DNA of 64,000 nt from Medicago truncatula (lineage: Eukaryota; Streptophyta; Magnoliopsida; Fabales; Fabaceae), in assembly GCF_003473485.1 (NCBI RefSeq), contig NC_053045.1, positions 63,427,994 through 63,491,993 on the forward strand, read 5' to 3'. Each line of letters starts with the position of its first letter. Positions within the stretch are counted from its first letter, which is position 1. Below, piece after piece: positions 34,759 through 46,967 of the stretch. Made by a program: the position numbers and the translations under genes. Under the pieces are notes generated by a model that was not told the origin of the DNA, ran no database searches, and worked only from the letters and a program-made list of their open reading frames with translations.

Positions 34759-36897
34759 ATGGTTTCGTTCTTTACCCTTTCCCTTTCTTCACGCTCCACT
34801 CTTATAGTAAACCCTAGAATTTTAAATTCCAATTTCAAACGTTACCACCATTCCCAAAATTCAAACTTTCTTCAAATTCAATCATCTCCAATGTCTTGGT
34901 CATGCAAAAAATGCACTTTCGTCAATCCACCTTCTCAAATATCTGAATGCGAAATCTGTTTTTCATCCCCTCCACACCCCTCTTCTTCTTCTGCTACTTC
35001 TTCGTCTTCGTCTTCTCCAAAATGGTCCTGCAAATCATGCACACTCTTTAACTCTTACAAAAACCCTATTTGCCATCTCTGCGGTACACGTAACACCGTT
35101 CTTTCCATTTCCAGCTTCAACGATATCAACGACATCGATGATGATTCTTCCGTTGGCTCTGTTTTCTGGCCTCTTCGATCGTGCAAGAGGAAAGCAGTAG
35201 ATTCGCTTGAAGATTCTGTTCAACCGTTAGTAGCCAAGGAATCCAAAAAGGCTATTGATTTCGTTGATTTCTCTGAAGATTTTGATCAACCGTTAAAAGC
35301 CAAGGATTCCAAAAGGGCTGTTGATATTTTTGATTCCTATGAACATTTTGCGAAACCACTAGAGAGGGTTGATTCTGGTAAAGGTGTTAGTTCGTTGAAG
35401 ATTTTGAGTTACAATGTTTGGTTCCGTGAGGATTTGGAGTTGGAGAAGAGGATGAAAGCTATTGGTGATCTTGTTTTGATGCATTCCCCTGATTTTATCT
35501 GTTTTCAGGTTTCTTTATCATTACATATTACTATATTTAAAATCTCTCTAGCATCAATACTTCTGGTAGAAAGCGTGTACGATGTTTGACACATGTCAAT
35601 ATCCAACACCAACACGACACTGACCAACACATGTGATCACATTCAATTATGTCAATTTTCGAAATAATTACTGGTTTCAAGGTGTCAGTGTTAGTATGCG
35701 TCTGATGTCTGTGTCTATGTTTGTGCTTAATAGTTTACCATAAAGCTTTTTTTGCATTTTATATTTGTGTGGCTTTGTTTGATTTTGTTCACTTGTGTCG
35801 CAGGAGGTTACTCGTGACATATATGACATTTTCAAGCTATCTACATGGTGGAATGTATATCATTGTTCAGTTTCTTCTGAGAAGGCTTATTCAAAAGCCT
35901 ACTATTGTATGCTGGTAAATTTCACAACCTTCTTATCATTTTGTGATGTAATCTGCCTGATATAGTGGTATGTGCAACAATCTTTCTTTATAATCCAGTT
36001 TTACTTTTGACCACAGTGACTCATTTGTTTTGATGATTATCATAGTTTTTGTATATCAAATTGAACTCTGTTGTCATTTCATATATGATTGGCACCACTG
36101 TTATATTGTCTGCTAGCATGAAATCTCTTCAGAAGAGCTCCAAGCTTCGTGCTAAATAACTGTATGCCAATGTTATGCTAATATCTATGATCACTGTTAC
36201 AGTATTCTGGGTAAAGCTCATCCTGTTTTGCTTGAAGTATTTTTTAGACCGTTTTATTTGGGAAAGAGGGTGTTATTCACATGTACTGAAATATCTGTCA
36301 AATTAATTTCAGTTAAGCAAACTGCCGGTGAAATCTTTCTCCGCCAAATCATTTAGCAACTCTATAATGGGAAGAGAACTTTGCATTGCTGAAGTGGAGG
36401 ATGTGGGCGGCAAGTCGTTTGTTGTGGCCACTAGCCATCTCGAGAGTCCTTGTCCGGCCCCTCCAAAATGGGATCAGATGTTCAGCAAGGAACGAGTGGA
36501 GCAGGCTAATGAGGCTCTGAACATTCTCAAAAGGCACCCTAATGTTGTTTTTGGGGGTGATATGAACTGGGATGACAAAAAGGATGGTCAATATCCTTTG
36601 CAAGACGGGTGGCTTGATGCCTGGTCTGTACTAAGACCAAATGAAGCTGGTTGGACATATGATACCAAGTCAAACCAAATGTTGACAGGCAATCGTACTC
36701 TCCAAAAGCGATTGGATCGTTTTGTTTGTCGTTTACGTGATTTTAAGATAAGCAATATTGACATGATTGGGATGGATGAAATACCTGGTGTTTCATATAA
36801 CAAAGAGAAGAAAGTAAGAGGCGAGATCAAACAACTGGTATGCCCTGTTTTGCCCAGCGATCACTATGGTCTCCTTTTGACACTTTCTAGCAAGTAG
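34759..36897 (+). CDS. TDP2: TDP2-like tyrosyl-DNA 5'-phosphodiesterase with RanBP2 zinc fingers
   Basis: Exons 34759-35508, 35804-35914, 36313-36897; 1446 nt, 481 aa. Two RanBP2-type fingers (WSCKKCTFVNPPSQISECEIC and WSCKSCTLFNSYKNPICHLC) are followed by an acidic low-complexity linker and an endonuclease/exonuclease/phosphatase domain. The TDP2 signature motifs are present: SYNVWF (about 217-222), FQEV (about 249-252), SHLESP, GDMNWDD (about 369-375) and PSDHYGL (D470, H471). TDP2 removes trapped topoisomerase II from DNA 5' ends. A 44-residue N-terminal extension rich in Ser, Arg and Asn precedes a second in-frame Met (34891, MSWSCKKC); the upstream start may give an organelle-targeted form and the second a nuclear form. 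Closest match from memory is Arabidopsis At1g11800. Which ATG is used is unresolved. Confidence 0.92.
35566..35725. mobile_element. GTGTCAGTG-type repeat in TDP2 intron 1
   Basis: Contains GACACATGTCAATATCCAAC, CAACACGACACTGA and GGTGTCAGTGTTAG, the same palindromic vocabulary as 7273-7445. Boundaries uncertain. Confidence 0.45.
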
Positions 36898-38956
36898 TTG
36901 TCCCTTTGGAAAATCCTAATGGTGAACCCCTTATTCACACTGTGCTATTGTTGGGTCTAAGGCATGCAGTGCAGTTTTGTACTATAGACCACATGAAATA
37001 TGTGAAGTTTTTTTGTTTTTTTTGAAGATGTAAAGGGGTTATTGAAATTGACAGGTTGTTCATGGGTACAGGATGCAAACTTTTTATCTACTGTTTTGCG
37101 TATTAATATTTGTCTTTTTTTCAATTTTCAAATTATTGGATTAGCTTTGTCTTTATGTTCATAGGCTTTGTGCTGTTCTCTAAGTCTCTTGCCTCTAATC
37201 TTATTGTATTTTTGGGTGTTGTTATCTGAATATTTTAACATAAAATCGGTTTAAGGCGACGCTAGTGTTAACAGTTGGTACTTGGTAAGGCCAATGTTCA
37301 GGGCTGATATATCCCCTAATTCGTCACTGGAAATGTCAGGTGTGTTTTCCAAGCATTTTTTCCCACCTGAATCTTGTCATATATTAAAGCAGCATTGAGA
37401 ATTTAGCTAACAAGGAAGGATCTGTGCCAATGGTTCATTGTGTGACTTGTTAATGTTTTAATTTAATGATGAACTCGTGCTTGGAAACTCATTTTTCTTC
37501 ATTAGTTTTCCCCCTTTGTAATTGATTTTGCATTTGTATATGTTCAATGATTCTGTGACTTGCGTGGATTGTGTATATTTGCCTCGAGATCCAAATATAT
37601 TGCCTCACATTTGATTTCAAAGGTTTCTAATAGCACTTTTAAATGATGTGTACTATATAGTTAACATGTGTTTGGTTTCAATTCTTTTCGCCGCCACAAC
37701 ACGTCTAGCGTCCCATTTTCCGTGAAAACAAGAAGCTAAGAATAGTAACTTTAAAGTGTGTGCCTAGCCTCGTGCCCTCATCCCACTGTGGTTCCGAACA
37801 CATTGTTAGTTGTGGCGGAAGTTCTCAAGCAATGCATTATTGGATTTAGGACCAAGGCTTGTATGGTCACAAGTCTTGCTCTGGATTGAGATCAACTTAT
37901 GAATGGTCATTGTAAAGTCGAAAGATGACCGATGACCATCAACCAAATAAGCTCGTTCAGTTCACTATTGAGGGTGATATTCAATTTGAACCTAAAACAA
38001 CAATTCTGATGTTTGGGAGCAGGTATGAGGTTTGGGCTTAGTGTTCTAATGGTGACAGCATATACTAACATGAATTAAGCCAGCAAAGCCACTCTGTAGC
38101 ACTGTAACGCACTCTTTAATTAATTATCATGCCAACAAATTAAAAATTGATTAAGCCGAATAAGGATAATTGACACGGGAATAAGAAACTCGAATACCTA
38201 ATTTGTGTGGAGTTGATTATCAAATTCGTCCTTAACTTTGTGAAATACTCTTAAATAGATCTTTGATGTTATGAATATTTCAAAAAAGGTCATTGTATTA
38301 GACTATGAAGTTGGTTGTTATAATTAAGAATTTACTATCAATAAAGGCTTCTTGAAAAGATTCATAATTTTAAGACCAATTTCAGAGGGTCGAAATTGGT
38401 AGTTTACTCAATCAATTTGTGAGACAGCAAGTAACCCAATAGAATACCAACCTAGAAAGTGTAGAGGTAGAATTGTATTTTGTCGGTGTATTTTGTTGGA
38501 GCAAAATAGGAGGGCCATTGCCCTGTTCTTATTTTAAGGAGCACTCATTAATACTGTTCTATTTTGTAGGACCTGTCCTGCAATCTATTGAATTGGAAAG
38601 AATGGTTTTTACTGCAATTATATTGTATTTACTGTTGTGCTCGCCGACGGTATCTGCTTGTCCTTTTTTACCTGTCTTCTAATGTTGTACATTCAATCTC
38701 TCAAAGCCAATTGGTTTCTGCAGCAGCAGCAGTAAAAGAGTGATATTTTGTATTTGTACCTTTGGTGACTATAATAATTGTAGTGTTATTATTATGAGAC
38801 AAACCAAGCTGTTTCTCTGAGGATACTCTGTCTGGGATTTATTCAAACGTGATATTACATTACATAGTATTTAATAAGAATCTACACCGATCCATCTTGC
38901 TAGCATCTATGCATTTAATAAAACAATAAATAGTTAAAAAAGTGAAGAAAACAAAA
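36898..38956. other. 3' region of the TDP2 gene and spacer
   Basis: No further gene recognised. The first few hundred bases should be 3' untranslated region. At about 38215-38410 there is sequence similar to the AAACCACCAAATT MITE family (TTGGTAGTTTACTC end), degenerate. Confidence 0.4.
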
Positions 38957-38981
38957 TGCGGTGAGCGTGGATCGAACACGC

Positions 38982-39024
<43 letters not shown>

Positions 39025-39029
39025 CCCGC
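38957..39029 (-). tRNA. trnF-GAA: tRNA-Phe (GAA)
   Basis: The minus strand gives a complete 73-nt cloverleaf: acceptor GCGGGGA / TCACCGC with discriminator A, D-arm with A-box TAGCTCAGTTGG, anticodon loop CTGAAGA with GAA at 38996-38994, and T-arm B-box GGTTCGATCC-like (TGTTCGATCCACG). No intron. A TTTTGTTTT run follows on the minus strand as pol III terminator. The sequence is the standard plant nuclear tRNA-Phe as I recall it. Confidence 0.97.
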
Positions 39030-39301
39030 AACTTATTTACATTGCAATTGTCTACGTATTTATCATATTGCTATATTACATTTTAGTCAATATCGCAAAT
39101 GCTTTCCCGTCATTCAAAATATTAGATGTGATGCAATCATTTTTTGAGCAAGTGATGTTTTTAATAGAGATCTTCACCGATATTTTTTTAAAGAATTGAC
39201 GTTATTTTTAATGCACATTTTAAGTAGGAAGGATAACTTCAAGGCCGCAGCAGCAATTATGGCGTGTGAATCATCAATATTTATCACTTTCATATATCTT
39301 A

Positions 39302-39900
39302 GGCTTTGTTTGGCTGGCAAAAAAAAGTTCAAGGAAAGAATGCAAGAGGAAAGATGGTAAAAGAAAAGATTGAGAGTGAAAAGTGAGAGGATTGTTTTAG
39401 TGGTTTGGTATGAGAGAAAGTGAATAGAAAATGGAAGGAAATAATGATGTGTATATTTGTAAAAGGGCAATTACATCCTTAAAATTTTTTAACTACATAT
39501 TTCATTTTAAATTAAATATTCTATCTATACATTTAAATATATTTTAATTTAGATATAACAAGTTAAGGATTTATTTTAAGTTGGGAGAAGAAATGTTATG
39601 TCAAAATCATAACTTGCCTAACATGCTTGTACAAAGACATGATGCAAAACGTTAATATGCTTGGCACAATGCTATAATATATTATATTAGGGCTATTTTG
39701 GACTTTTTGTCATAAAGTTGGTGCCTTCTCCATGTTTCTTTCCATGGAGGTGCAGAAAGGTTTTGAGCGTGGGTCCCACCTCAAAACTTTCTTTCCTCTT
39801 CTTCTTGAAGTGCTGCCAAACAGTGGAAAGTCACTGTATCCACTCATTTTCTTTCCTTATTCTTTCTATCCTTTATCTTTCACCTATTCCAAACAGATCC
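39302..39900. mobile_element. Tourist-like (PIF/Harbinger) MITE
   Basis: 599 bp bounded by GGCTTTGTTTGG and, inverted, GGATCTGTTTGG, with TTA duplicated at 39299-39301 and 39901-39903. GGN-GTTTGG ends and a 3-bp TTA duplication are the Tourist pattern. No transposase. Confidence 0.8.
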
Positions 39901-40136
39901 TTAGTCCATAAATTTTTAGAATTTTTACAACAAAAATGTAATGGGGGAGTGATTTTACTTATTACTCAATCTCTTCCTTATTAGATGACCTGTTTGATAA
40001 TATACAATTTTGACCTGATATGTTTTGACTATATTTTTGTACTAATATACAAAGATAAATAATATTATATAAGATGTTGGATTCATCTCGACGAATATTT
40101 TCAAAATATTAAATTTTCATAATTTTTTTAAGGGAA

Positions 40137-40991
40137 ATGTTAACCAGTGCCCTCAGGGCAATGATTAAGGAAGCAAATATAGTAATTTTGCATTGAAACT
40201 TGTGCATTAAACTTCTCAAAAATATAAAAAATGATATTTTCAACCTAAAACTTTCTTTTTTTAGTTTTTTTTTTTTTTTTAGTTTCCTTAACCATTGTCT
40301 TAATGGTGTGTTTGGTTCTCAAGAGAAACTCTGAAGAGAAAAATAGCTAAGAGAGAAATATATGAGAAATATGATAGATTTGAGAGATTGTTTGGTATAA
40401 AAGAGAAAAAAGAGAAATAGAGAAGAGAGATAAAGACTAATTTTATGAATTGACAAATAAGTTCCTAACTAATAAAAATAGTTCAACTTTTTTTCTGACG
40501 AAAAAAATAGTTCAACTTAAAAATAAGTTTACTCCCTATCAATTTTTTTTTTTTTTAAAAAGAAACAACCATTAATTATTATACCAAAAAAAACTAACAA
40601 CCAGTAATTTACTTAACATAGTGCCGTGATTTTTTTTATTATTGTATCACAACATATTGATTAAAGAAAAAAAATTAAAACGTAATCCTCCTCTAGAAAA
40701 AAAATAATTCAAAACGTTATCCTGACTAGTGACTTGGTGTTGCTATTAACATGGTCCATGTGTCGTGGGTAATGATAAAGTGGATAAAACTGTAATTTTG
40801 GTGGTTCATTGATACTTTTTCAGCTTTCTTCGCAAGATAGAGGAGAAACCAAAAAGTAAGAATTTGGTCTCCTCTAGTTCTCTCTCTTCAACTTCTCTCA
40901 TGCATCAAATTGAAGAAAGTTACTCTCTATTCTCTATTTCTCTCTTCTTTATTTCTTTAGAACCAAACAAAGTGTAAGGGCACTGGTTATG
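40137..40991. mobile_element. MITE interrupted by a Tourist-like element
   Basis: Left end GTTAACCAGTGCCC with AGGGCAATGATTAAGG pairs with the right end, read as CCTTAACCATTGTCTTAA plus GGGCACTGGTTA, when the insertion at 40304-40974 is set aside. Other degenerate members follow at about 41155-41335 and 41352. Confidence 0.65.
40304..40974. mobile_element. Tourist-like MITE nested in the previous element
   Basis: Ends TGGTGTGTTTGGTTCT and, inverted, CACTTTGTTTGGTTCT; TAA duplicated at 40301-40303 and 40975-40977. AGAGAGAAAT-rich arms pair with TTCTCTCTT-rich sequence near the right end. Confidence 0.8.
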
Positions 40992-41003
40992 TAATATCAA
41001 ATA

Positions 41004-41150
41004 CTTCCTCCGGTCCTATTTACAAGAGAAATTTGACTTTTTAGATACATTGAATAATGTATATATCTAGTCGAGAACCTAAATCAAATACATAAATTAT
41101 TTAATGTATCTAAAAAATAAATTGTTTCTTGTAAATAGGATCAGAGAGAG
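41004..41150. mobile_element. Stowaway-like (Tc1/mariner) MITE
   Basis: 147 bp with ends CTTCCTCCGGTCCTATTTAC and CTCTCTCTGATCCTATTTAC (inverted), flanked by TA on both sides. CTCCCTCCGTTCC-type ends with a TA duplication are the Stowaway hallmark. Confidence 0.85.
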
Positions 41151-42894
41151 TATTTCTCTAAGGGTAATGGTTAAGGATATCAAAAATAGAATTTTTTCAT
41201 TAAAAACAACAACTTTTTGATTTTCATAAAATTAAACATTTCAGTTTTCACCAATTTTTAATACATAATTTCTATATTAATCTTCTTAACTAGTGTGCTT
41301 AGAACATTAGTTAACATTTCACTATCTTTAATTATCTATTTAAAAAAAGGGTTATGTTAACCGGTGCCTAGGCACGGGTTAGCAAAATCTTTAAAGATAT
41401 TAAAAATAAAAAATATGTTTCAGAATAACTAAGGTCGTGTAATAAGTAACAGAGTGACTATATTGTTGTTAAATGAAAATGTCAGAACTGAGAAGCATGT
41501 GAATGTATTCATCAACTTCAATAATACAGTGTTAAATTAGTCACAAGCAGAAGAGCTTGAAGATTAAAAAATGAGACACAATTTGTGGGGGGCTGTGGAG
41601 TAGTGCGTACCCAAAATAGGAAGTAGGAACTGAGTGATCCACTGCTATTGTTGTTAGTGGGGACCACTTCAAAATTCAAACCATGTGAATGTGATGAAGA
41701 CGGTCAATTATTGGGCAATTGCATACAACTCATTCTATCTTTCATTGCTTTCGCATCCAAACAAAAATTCCGGGCACTGCCCTTTTCACGAGAAAGTTAC
41801 TCCGTGTGCTAGTAATTTTGTATGCTTTCTTCTTGTTATAAGTTAAACAGAGGAAGTGCCTTCCTTGTCCAACTCAATATCCAACACATGTTATACGACA
41901 CATATGTTCTTCAACTCGGAACTCACATTTTTAAGATTTTGAACACGCTTGTCCTTTGAGCCACATTTTAAAGGAGATCCAAACCAGGAGGTAATGGGGT
42001 GGTGACGATTTTTACCTTTCCATTCCCATACACTACACCCAAATACTTAATCAATGACCCTATTTATATTCAATGGAGATGAAAAATCTCATCTCATCTC
42101 TATCCCTGATGGTTTGAGTATCACCGCACCATTCACATCTCCGTAGTGGATAACTTTTTTAATAACAAATATTTTTCAACCTCGGACTCAATGTTGCAAT
42201 GTTATTATTCAGAAAATAGATGATAACGATTGATGTTTATGATGATAGAGAAGAGAGAGACCGATTGTGTGAGATGTGGAAGGAGAAGAGAGACAACTTA
42301 GAGAAGTGAGTGTCTTCTAACAGAATGAGACTTTGATTGTGTGAATTAAATAATTATTGTTTGAGTTTCTATTTATATAAAAAAAAATATCCAACTTACA
42401 ATTCAATATAATTCTACTTTATATTTATGATAAACAAGAATGCACCAATTCTTATCAAAGACACTCAAAACAAATAATAGAAAATAAATACTACGTACAA
42501 ATCTTTAGGCATAAATGCATATGAATTAAATCCATTATTAATTAATTAATTTATGAATTGATATAATGTAACTTCCGTGTACTGTGATGTTGACAAATTC
42601 GATATAACACCACCGCATTCACCTGTCGTAGTATCAGCGTTCCATTAACGCAAAAATTATGGACAAGAGAATAAAAAAATAATAACAAAAATAACATAAC
42701 ATAAAAGGACGAAGGAGGACTAGAAAAGTGAAACATTGTTTAGTTGTCGTAGACTTGGTTGTGTTGTGGGTTCTGTCTTCTGAATCTAACTAACAACAAA
42801 CCAAAGAAGCATAGATAGATCTATATCTATCTAAATCTATTAGTACAAGTTACAAAAACGGAACATAGTTTCAGTTTAGTACTATAAGCAAAAT
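41151..42894. other. Spacer and promoter region of the SKS-like gene
   Basis: No gene seen. Degenerate MITE pieces at about 41155-41335. Promoter elements of the downstream gene were not identifiable by eye. Confidence 0.4.
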
Positions 42895-45800
42895 ATGAAA
42901 TCATATTACAATGTTGTTTCTTCTCTCTTTCTTGTCACAATATTATTATTATTTTTTACATCTGTCAAATGTGAAGACCCTTATAGATTCTTCACTTGGA
43001 AAATCACATATGGTGATATCTATCCTCTTGGTGTTAAACAACAGGTAACTGCTGTTTTCTTTCTTTCTTTCTTTCTTTGTAATAATAAATAATAACTGTC
43101 ATTGTTGAAGTTCTCTCTTTCTTTTTGTTTTGTAGGGGATCTTGATTAATGGCCAGTTTCCAGGGCCTCAAATAGATGCTGTTACCAATGAAAACTTGAT
43201 TATCAGTGTCTATAATTACCTCACTGAACCATTCCTCATTTCTTGGTACGTACTGTACTACTACTACTACTACAATTTCTTGGAACTATTTGCTATTATC
43301 AACATGTTTGAAAAAATGCCAGATTTACTACGGAATCTATGTTTAAAAGTTTCTCTCTTTTTTGTTTTTTCTACCAAACAAATCTATATTTATTTTTTAT
43401 TTTTTATTATTACTTTAGACCACATGACTTCATTCTTTCTTTTACAGGTGCAATTTTTTTCTTCTTATTTAGAATATAAAGGTGTGTATGAGATAAAGAA
43501 CAAACATAACATAAATTTGACATATTGGATTTAGTTCATTGGGTGGTTAGTGCGGTAATAATTAAACAAAATCTAATAAAAGGGGGATCTTGCAATAAAT
43601 AGAAGTATGTACCCTTGCTTTTCTGTGTTGTCTTTTTGGGCTTTTTGTCCAATTGCTTTTTACTTTAATTAGATGTTGTTAGCTTCATTTTTAAACGGAG
43701 ATGCATGGTCCATTCTCAGTTATACATTGATTAATATTTCTACTATGATGGGTTGGGATCATAAACAATGTTCTCTACTTGATTAACTTGCAATTATTCA
43801 TTGACTGTACCAATCCATTACTATGCAGTGCTATAAAATTGCCAGCTAACAGACTGTATGTGTTTTAATTGCAACTGCAGTAAAATTTATTGCTGTGGTT
43901 GAGTATACTATACACTCCACAAATCACATACCGTATGAGCTGGAGAAAGTTAATTTTTTTTTTTTAATTATCACAACATGGATTGATGTAATGTTTTTAA
44001 CATCAAGAGTTTTAATTTCCTAATTTCAATGCTTTTTTATGTAATTTGATTTTATATGTATCATTTGATCATGTCCCTTTTGTAACAAAGTGCCAAAGAG
44101 AAGTTTGTTAATGCTTTAGATTTACAATCCTTAAGTGAATGGTCTAGTTTATTCATTTAGCATAAGTAAATTGTTTTAGTTTGTTGGAATTTTATGGTTT
44201 CAAACATATCTTCTGCAGGAATGGCATACAGCACAGGAGGAACTCATGGCAGGATGGAGTTTCTGGCACAAACTGTCCGATCCCGCCTGGGAAGAACTTC
44301 ACTTACACTCTCCAGGTGAAGGACCAGATCGGTACCTACTTCTACTTCCCATCACTTGGAATGCATAAAGCTGCTGGTGCATTTGGTGGCATCAGAATTT
44401 GGAGCCGTCCTCGCATTCCTGTTCCTTTTCCTCCTCCTGCTGGGGACTTTACCTTACTTGCTGGTGATTGGTCCAAGCTAGGCCACCGCGTAATCAAATT
44501 CTTTGCATTCATTTCAATTTCTTATTTTTTCTAGTCAGTGTCTCCTAAGTCCTTTCTCAATACTTATTACGTACCCTCTGATGTTTTAGAGATTGAGACG
44601 AGTCCTGGAGAATGGCCACAATCTTCCCTTCCCTGATGGCCTTCTTATCAATGGCCGTGGTTGGAATGGAAACACATTCACTGTCGATCAAGGTTGGTAG
44701 AAAAAATAACTTGTGATAGTAGTAGTAGTACATTTTGATTTTAATGCATTGCTTAAATGTTGCTTAATGCATTGTTTAAATGTTGAATTTGCAGGTAAGA
44801 CATATAGATTCAGAATATCAAATGTTGGGCTCGCAACATCCATCAACTTCAGAATCCAAGGACACTCATTGAAACTTGTAGAAGTAGAAGGATCTCATAC
44901 CCTCCAAAACACTTATTCTTCACTCGACATCCATCTCGGGCAGTCCTATTCTGTGCTGGTCATGGCTAACCAGCCTGTCAAGGATTACTACATAGTTGTC
45001 TCTACGCGATTCACCAGACGAGTACTCACAACAACTTCCATTCTTCATTACAGCTATTCACGCATCGGGGTATCTGGTCCTGTTCCTCCGGGCCCTACTC
45101 TTGATGTTGTTTCATCTGTCTTCCAAGCCAGAACAATTAGGTGCTCTTTTGTTTCCCTTATTGCCCCTTTTCTTATTGAAGCTTAGTTTCATTATTATCG
45201 AGATTTTCATGTATATACATTGCTTTCTTATGGCAAACTCTATTTAGTGTATTATTATGTTTTATAATGTCGAATCAAATTTTGAACTATCCAAGAAAGA
45301 TCTGTTTCTCACAAAGTCCTCGAGTAAAAAGAAAGTGATTACTTTTTAATTACTTTTTCAGTTAAAAATTTATGTGTTATTGCTCCTGAAACCAGGTGGA
45401 ACCTGACAGCAAGTGGACCAAGACCAAACCCTCAAGGATCTTATCACTATGGATTGATCAAGCCGACTCGAACCATCATGCTTGCAAACTCTGCTCCTTA
45501 CATAAATGGCAAGCAGAGGTATGCTGTCAACAGTGTATCGTATATTGCGCCAGACACTCCATTGAAACTTGCTGACTACTTCAACATTCCCGGAGTTTTC
45601 TATGTTGGAGGCATCTCTACCTCGCCCACCGGAGGCAATGCCTACCTCCAAACTGCTGTCATGGGTGCTAATTTCCATGAGTATGTGGAGATTGTGTTCC
45701 AAAATTGGGAGAATTCTGTGCAATCATGGCATATTGATGGCTATTCCTTCTTTGTTGTAGGGTAAGCTTATAATACATAGAAATATTGCTATTTAACCGA

Positions 45801-46373
45801 CACTTAAATCTTGATACACTGACAGTTTTAAAACTTTTACACTGTTAGCAAATCACAATCAATATGATTAAATAAACTTTTAATGATCTAACGATTATGA
45901 ATAAGATTAGTTTGCACTGACAGTATATATGAATGAAACCATTTAATAAATTCAATTTTTAGCCTAACACAACTTTATGAAATGAATAGGTTTGGTAGTG
46001 GGCAGTGGACACCTAATAGTAGAGGACGCTACAATCTGAGAGACACTGTTGCTAGATGTACTACTCAGGTATAAAAAAGTATTGCAGTTATTAATTTAAT
46101 GAATGCTTTTAATAGATTAGTAAGTTTTTGCATTCTAAATTCGTATTTGAATGCATGCAGGTTTATCCGAGGTCATGGACAGCAATATACATGGCTCTTG
46201 ACAATGTTGGAATGTGGAATATAAGGTCTGAGAATTGGGAAAGGCAGTACTTAGGACAACAATTCTATCTTAGGGTATACACACCTTCCAAATCATTGAG
46301 AGATGAATATCCAGTCCCAAAGAATGCTCTTCTTTGTGGCAGGGCAAGTGGTCGTGTCACAAGGCCTTTCTAG
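42895..46373 (+). CDS. SKU5-similar (SKS) multicopper-oxidase-like secreted protein
   Basis: Exons 42895-43044, 43136-43245, 44219-44489, 44590-44692, 44795-45140, 45396-45761, 45990-46068, 46161-46373; 1638 nt, 545 aa. A signal peptide (about 1-26, LLLFFTSVKC) is followed by three cupredoxin-like domains: ILINGQFPGPQIDAVTNEN, GTYFYFPSLGMHKAAGAFGG, FPDGLLINGRG, and the last with VYPRSWTAIYMALDNVGMWN. It resembles the pollen NTP303/Bp10 and SKS clade, cell-wall proteins in tip growth and cell expansion. The copper ligands of true ascorbate oxidases are mostly replaced (YFYFPSLGMH; WHIDGYSFFVVG; no HCHIEPH segment), so catalysis is doubtful. No C-terminal GPI signal is seen (ends GRVTRPF). The donor of exon 3 (CACCGC before GTAATC) is less typical than the others and could be off by a few bases. 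Confidence 0.92.
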
Positions 46374-46967
46374 TTTAATTAGGATAGTTTATAGTATATA
46401 TATATAACATGATGTCACGAGAGGGTGGCATAATGTTTATATCTATATGACAACTTTCTTCTTCTACTGAGTGAGAGTATACACGCGGGAAATTCATTAT
46501 TCAAAGCTAGCTCACCTTGAGCTTCCACTGTTAGTCTCATTTTTTTTTAAACAAGTGAATGATGAAGTATATGAATATGTAGTAAGTATGAACTGTCATC
46601 ATTTTTTCAAGTATTAATAAGATTAGTTCATTCTGTACTCTTTACTAGTATTCCTAGTATGTAACCCATGCCTCCTAAGGGTATCTTTATCTGTATTTTT
46701 TTTTTTTTTGGTTACATCTTTATCTGTAATTGATTGTTACAGAATGCATTTTTTTAAAATGATTGTATCAAAATACATATTATCGTTAGTAATATTTATT
46801 GTTTTAAATGTGGTATATTGATATCAATCATATTTATAAAGTCTATATTTTGTTGTTTTAACATAGAAATATTTTTGAAGAGAATCAATTTTTTTTTTTT
46901 AAGGAATTTTTGAAGAGAATCATATCAACATGTTATTAACTATATAGTATGAATCATAATATTTTTT
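46374..46967. other. 3' region of the SKS-like gene
   Basis: AT-rich. A duplicated phrase TTTTTGAAGAGAATCA (about 46870 and 46906) brackets a T run, perhaps a tiny insertion footprint. Confidence 0.4.

Noticed and set aside
45780-45990. MITE in the SKS-like gene intron (CACTGACAG and CACTGTTAG words)
   Set aside because: Words resemble a known legume repeat, but no consistent ends or target duplication could be found.
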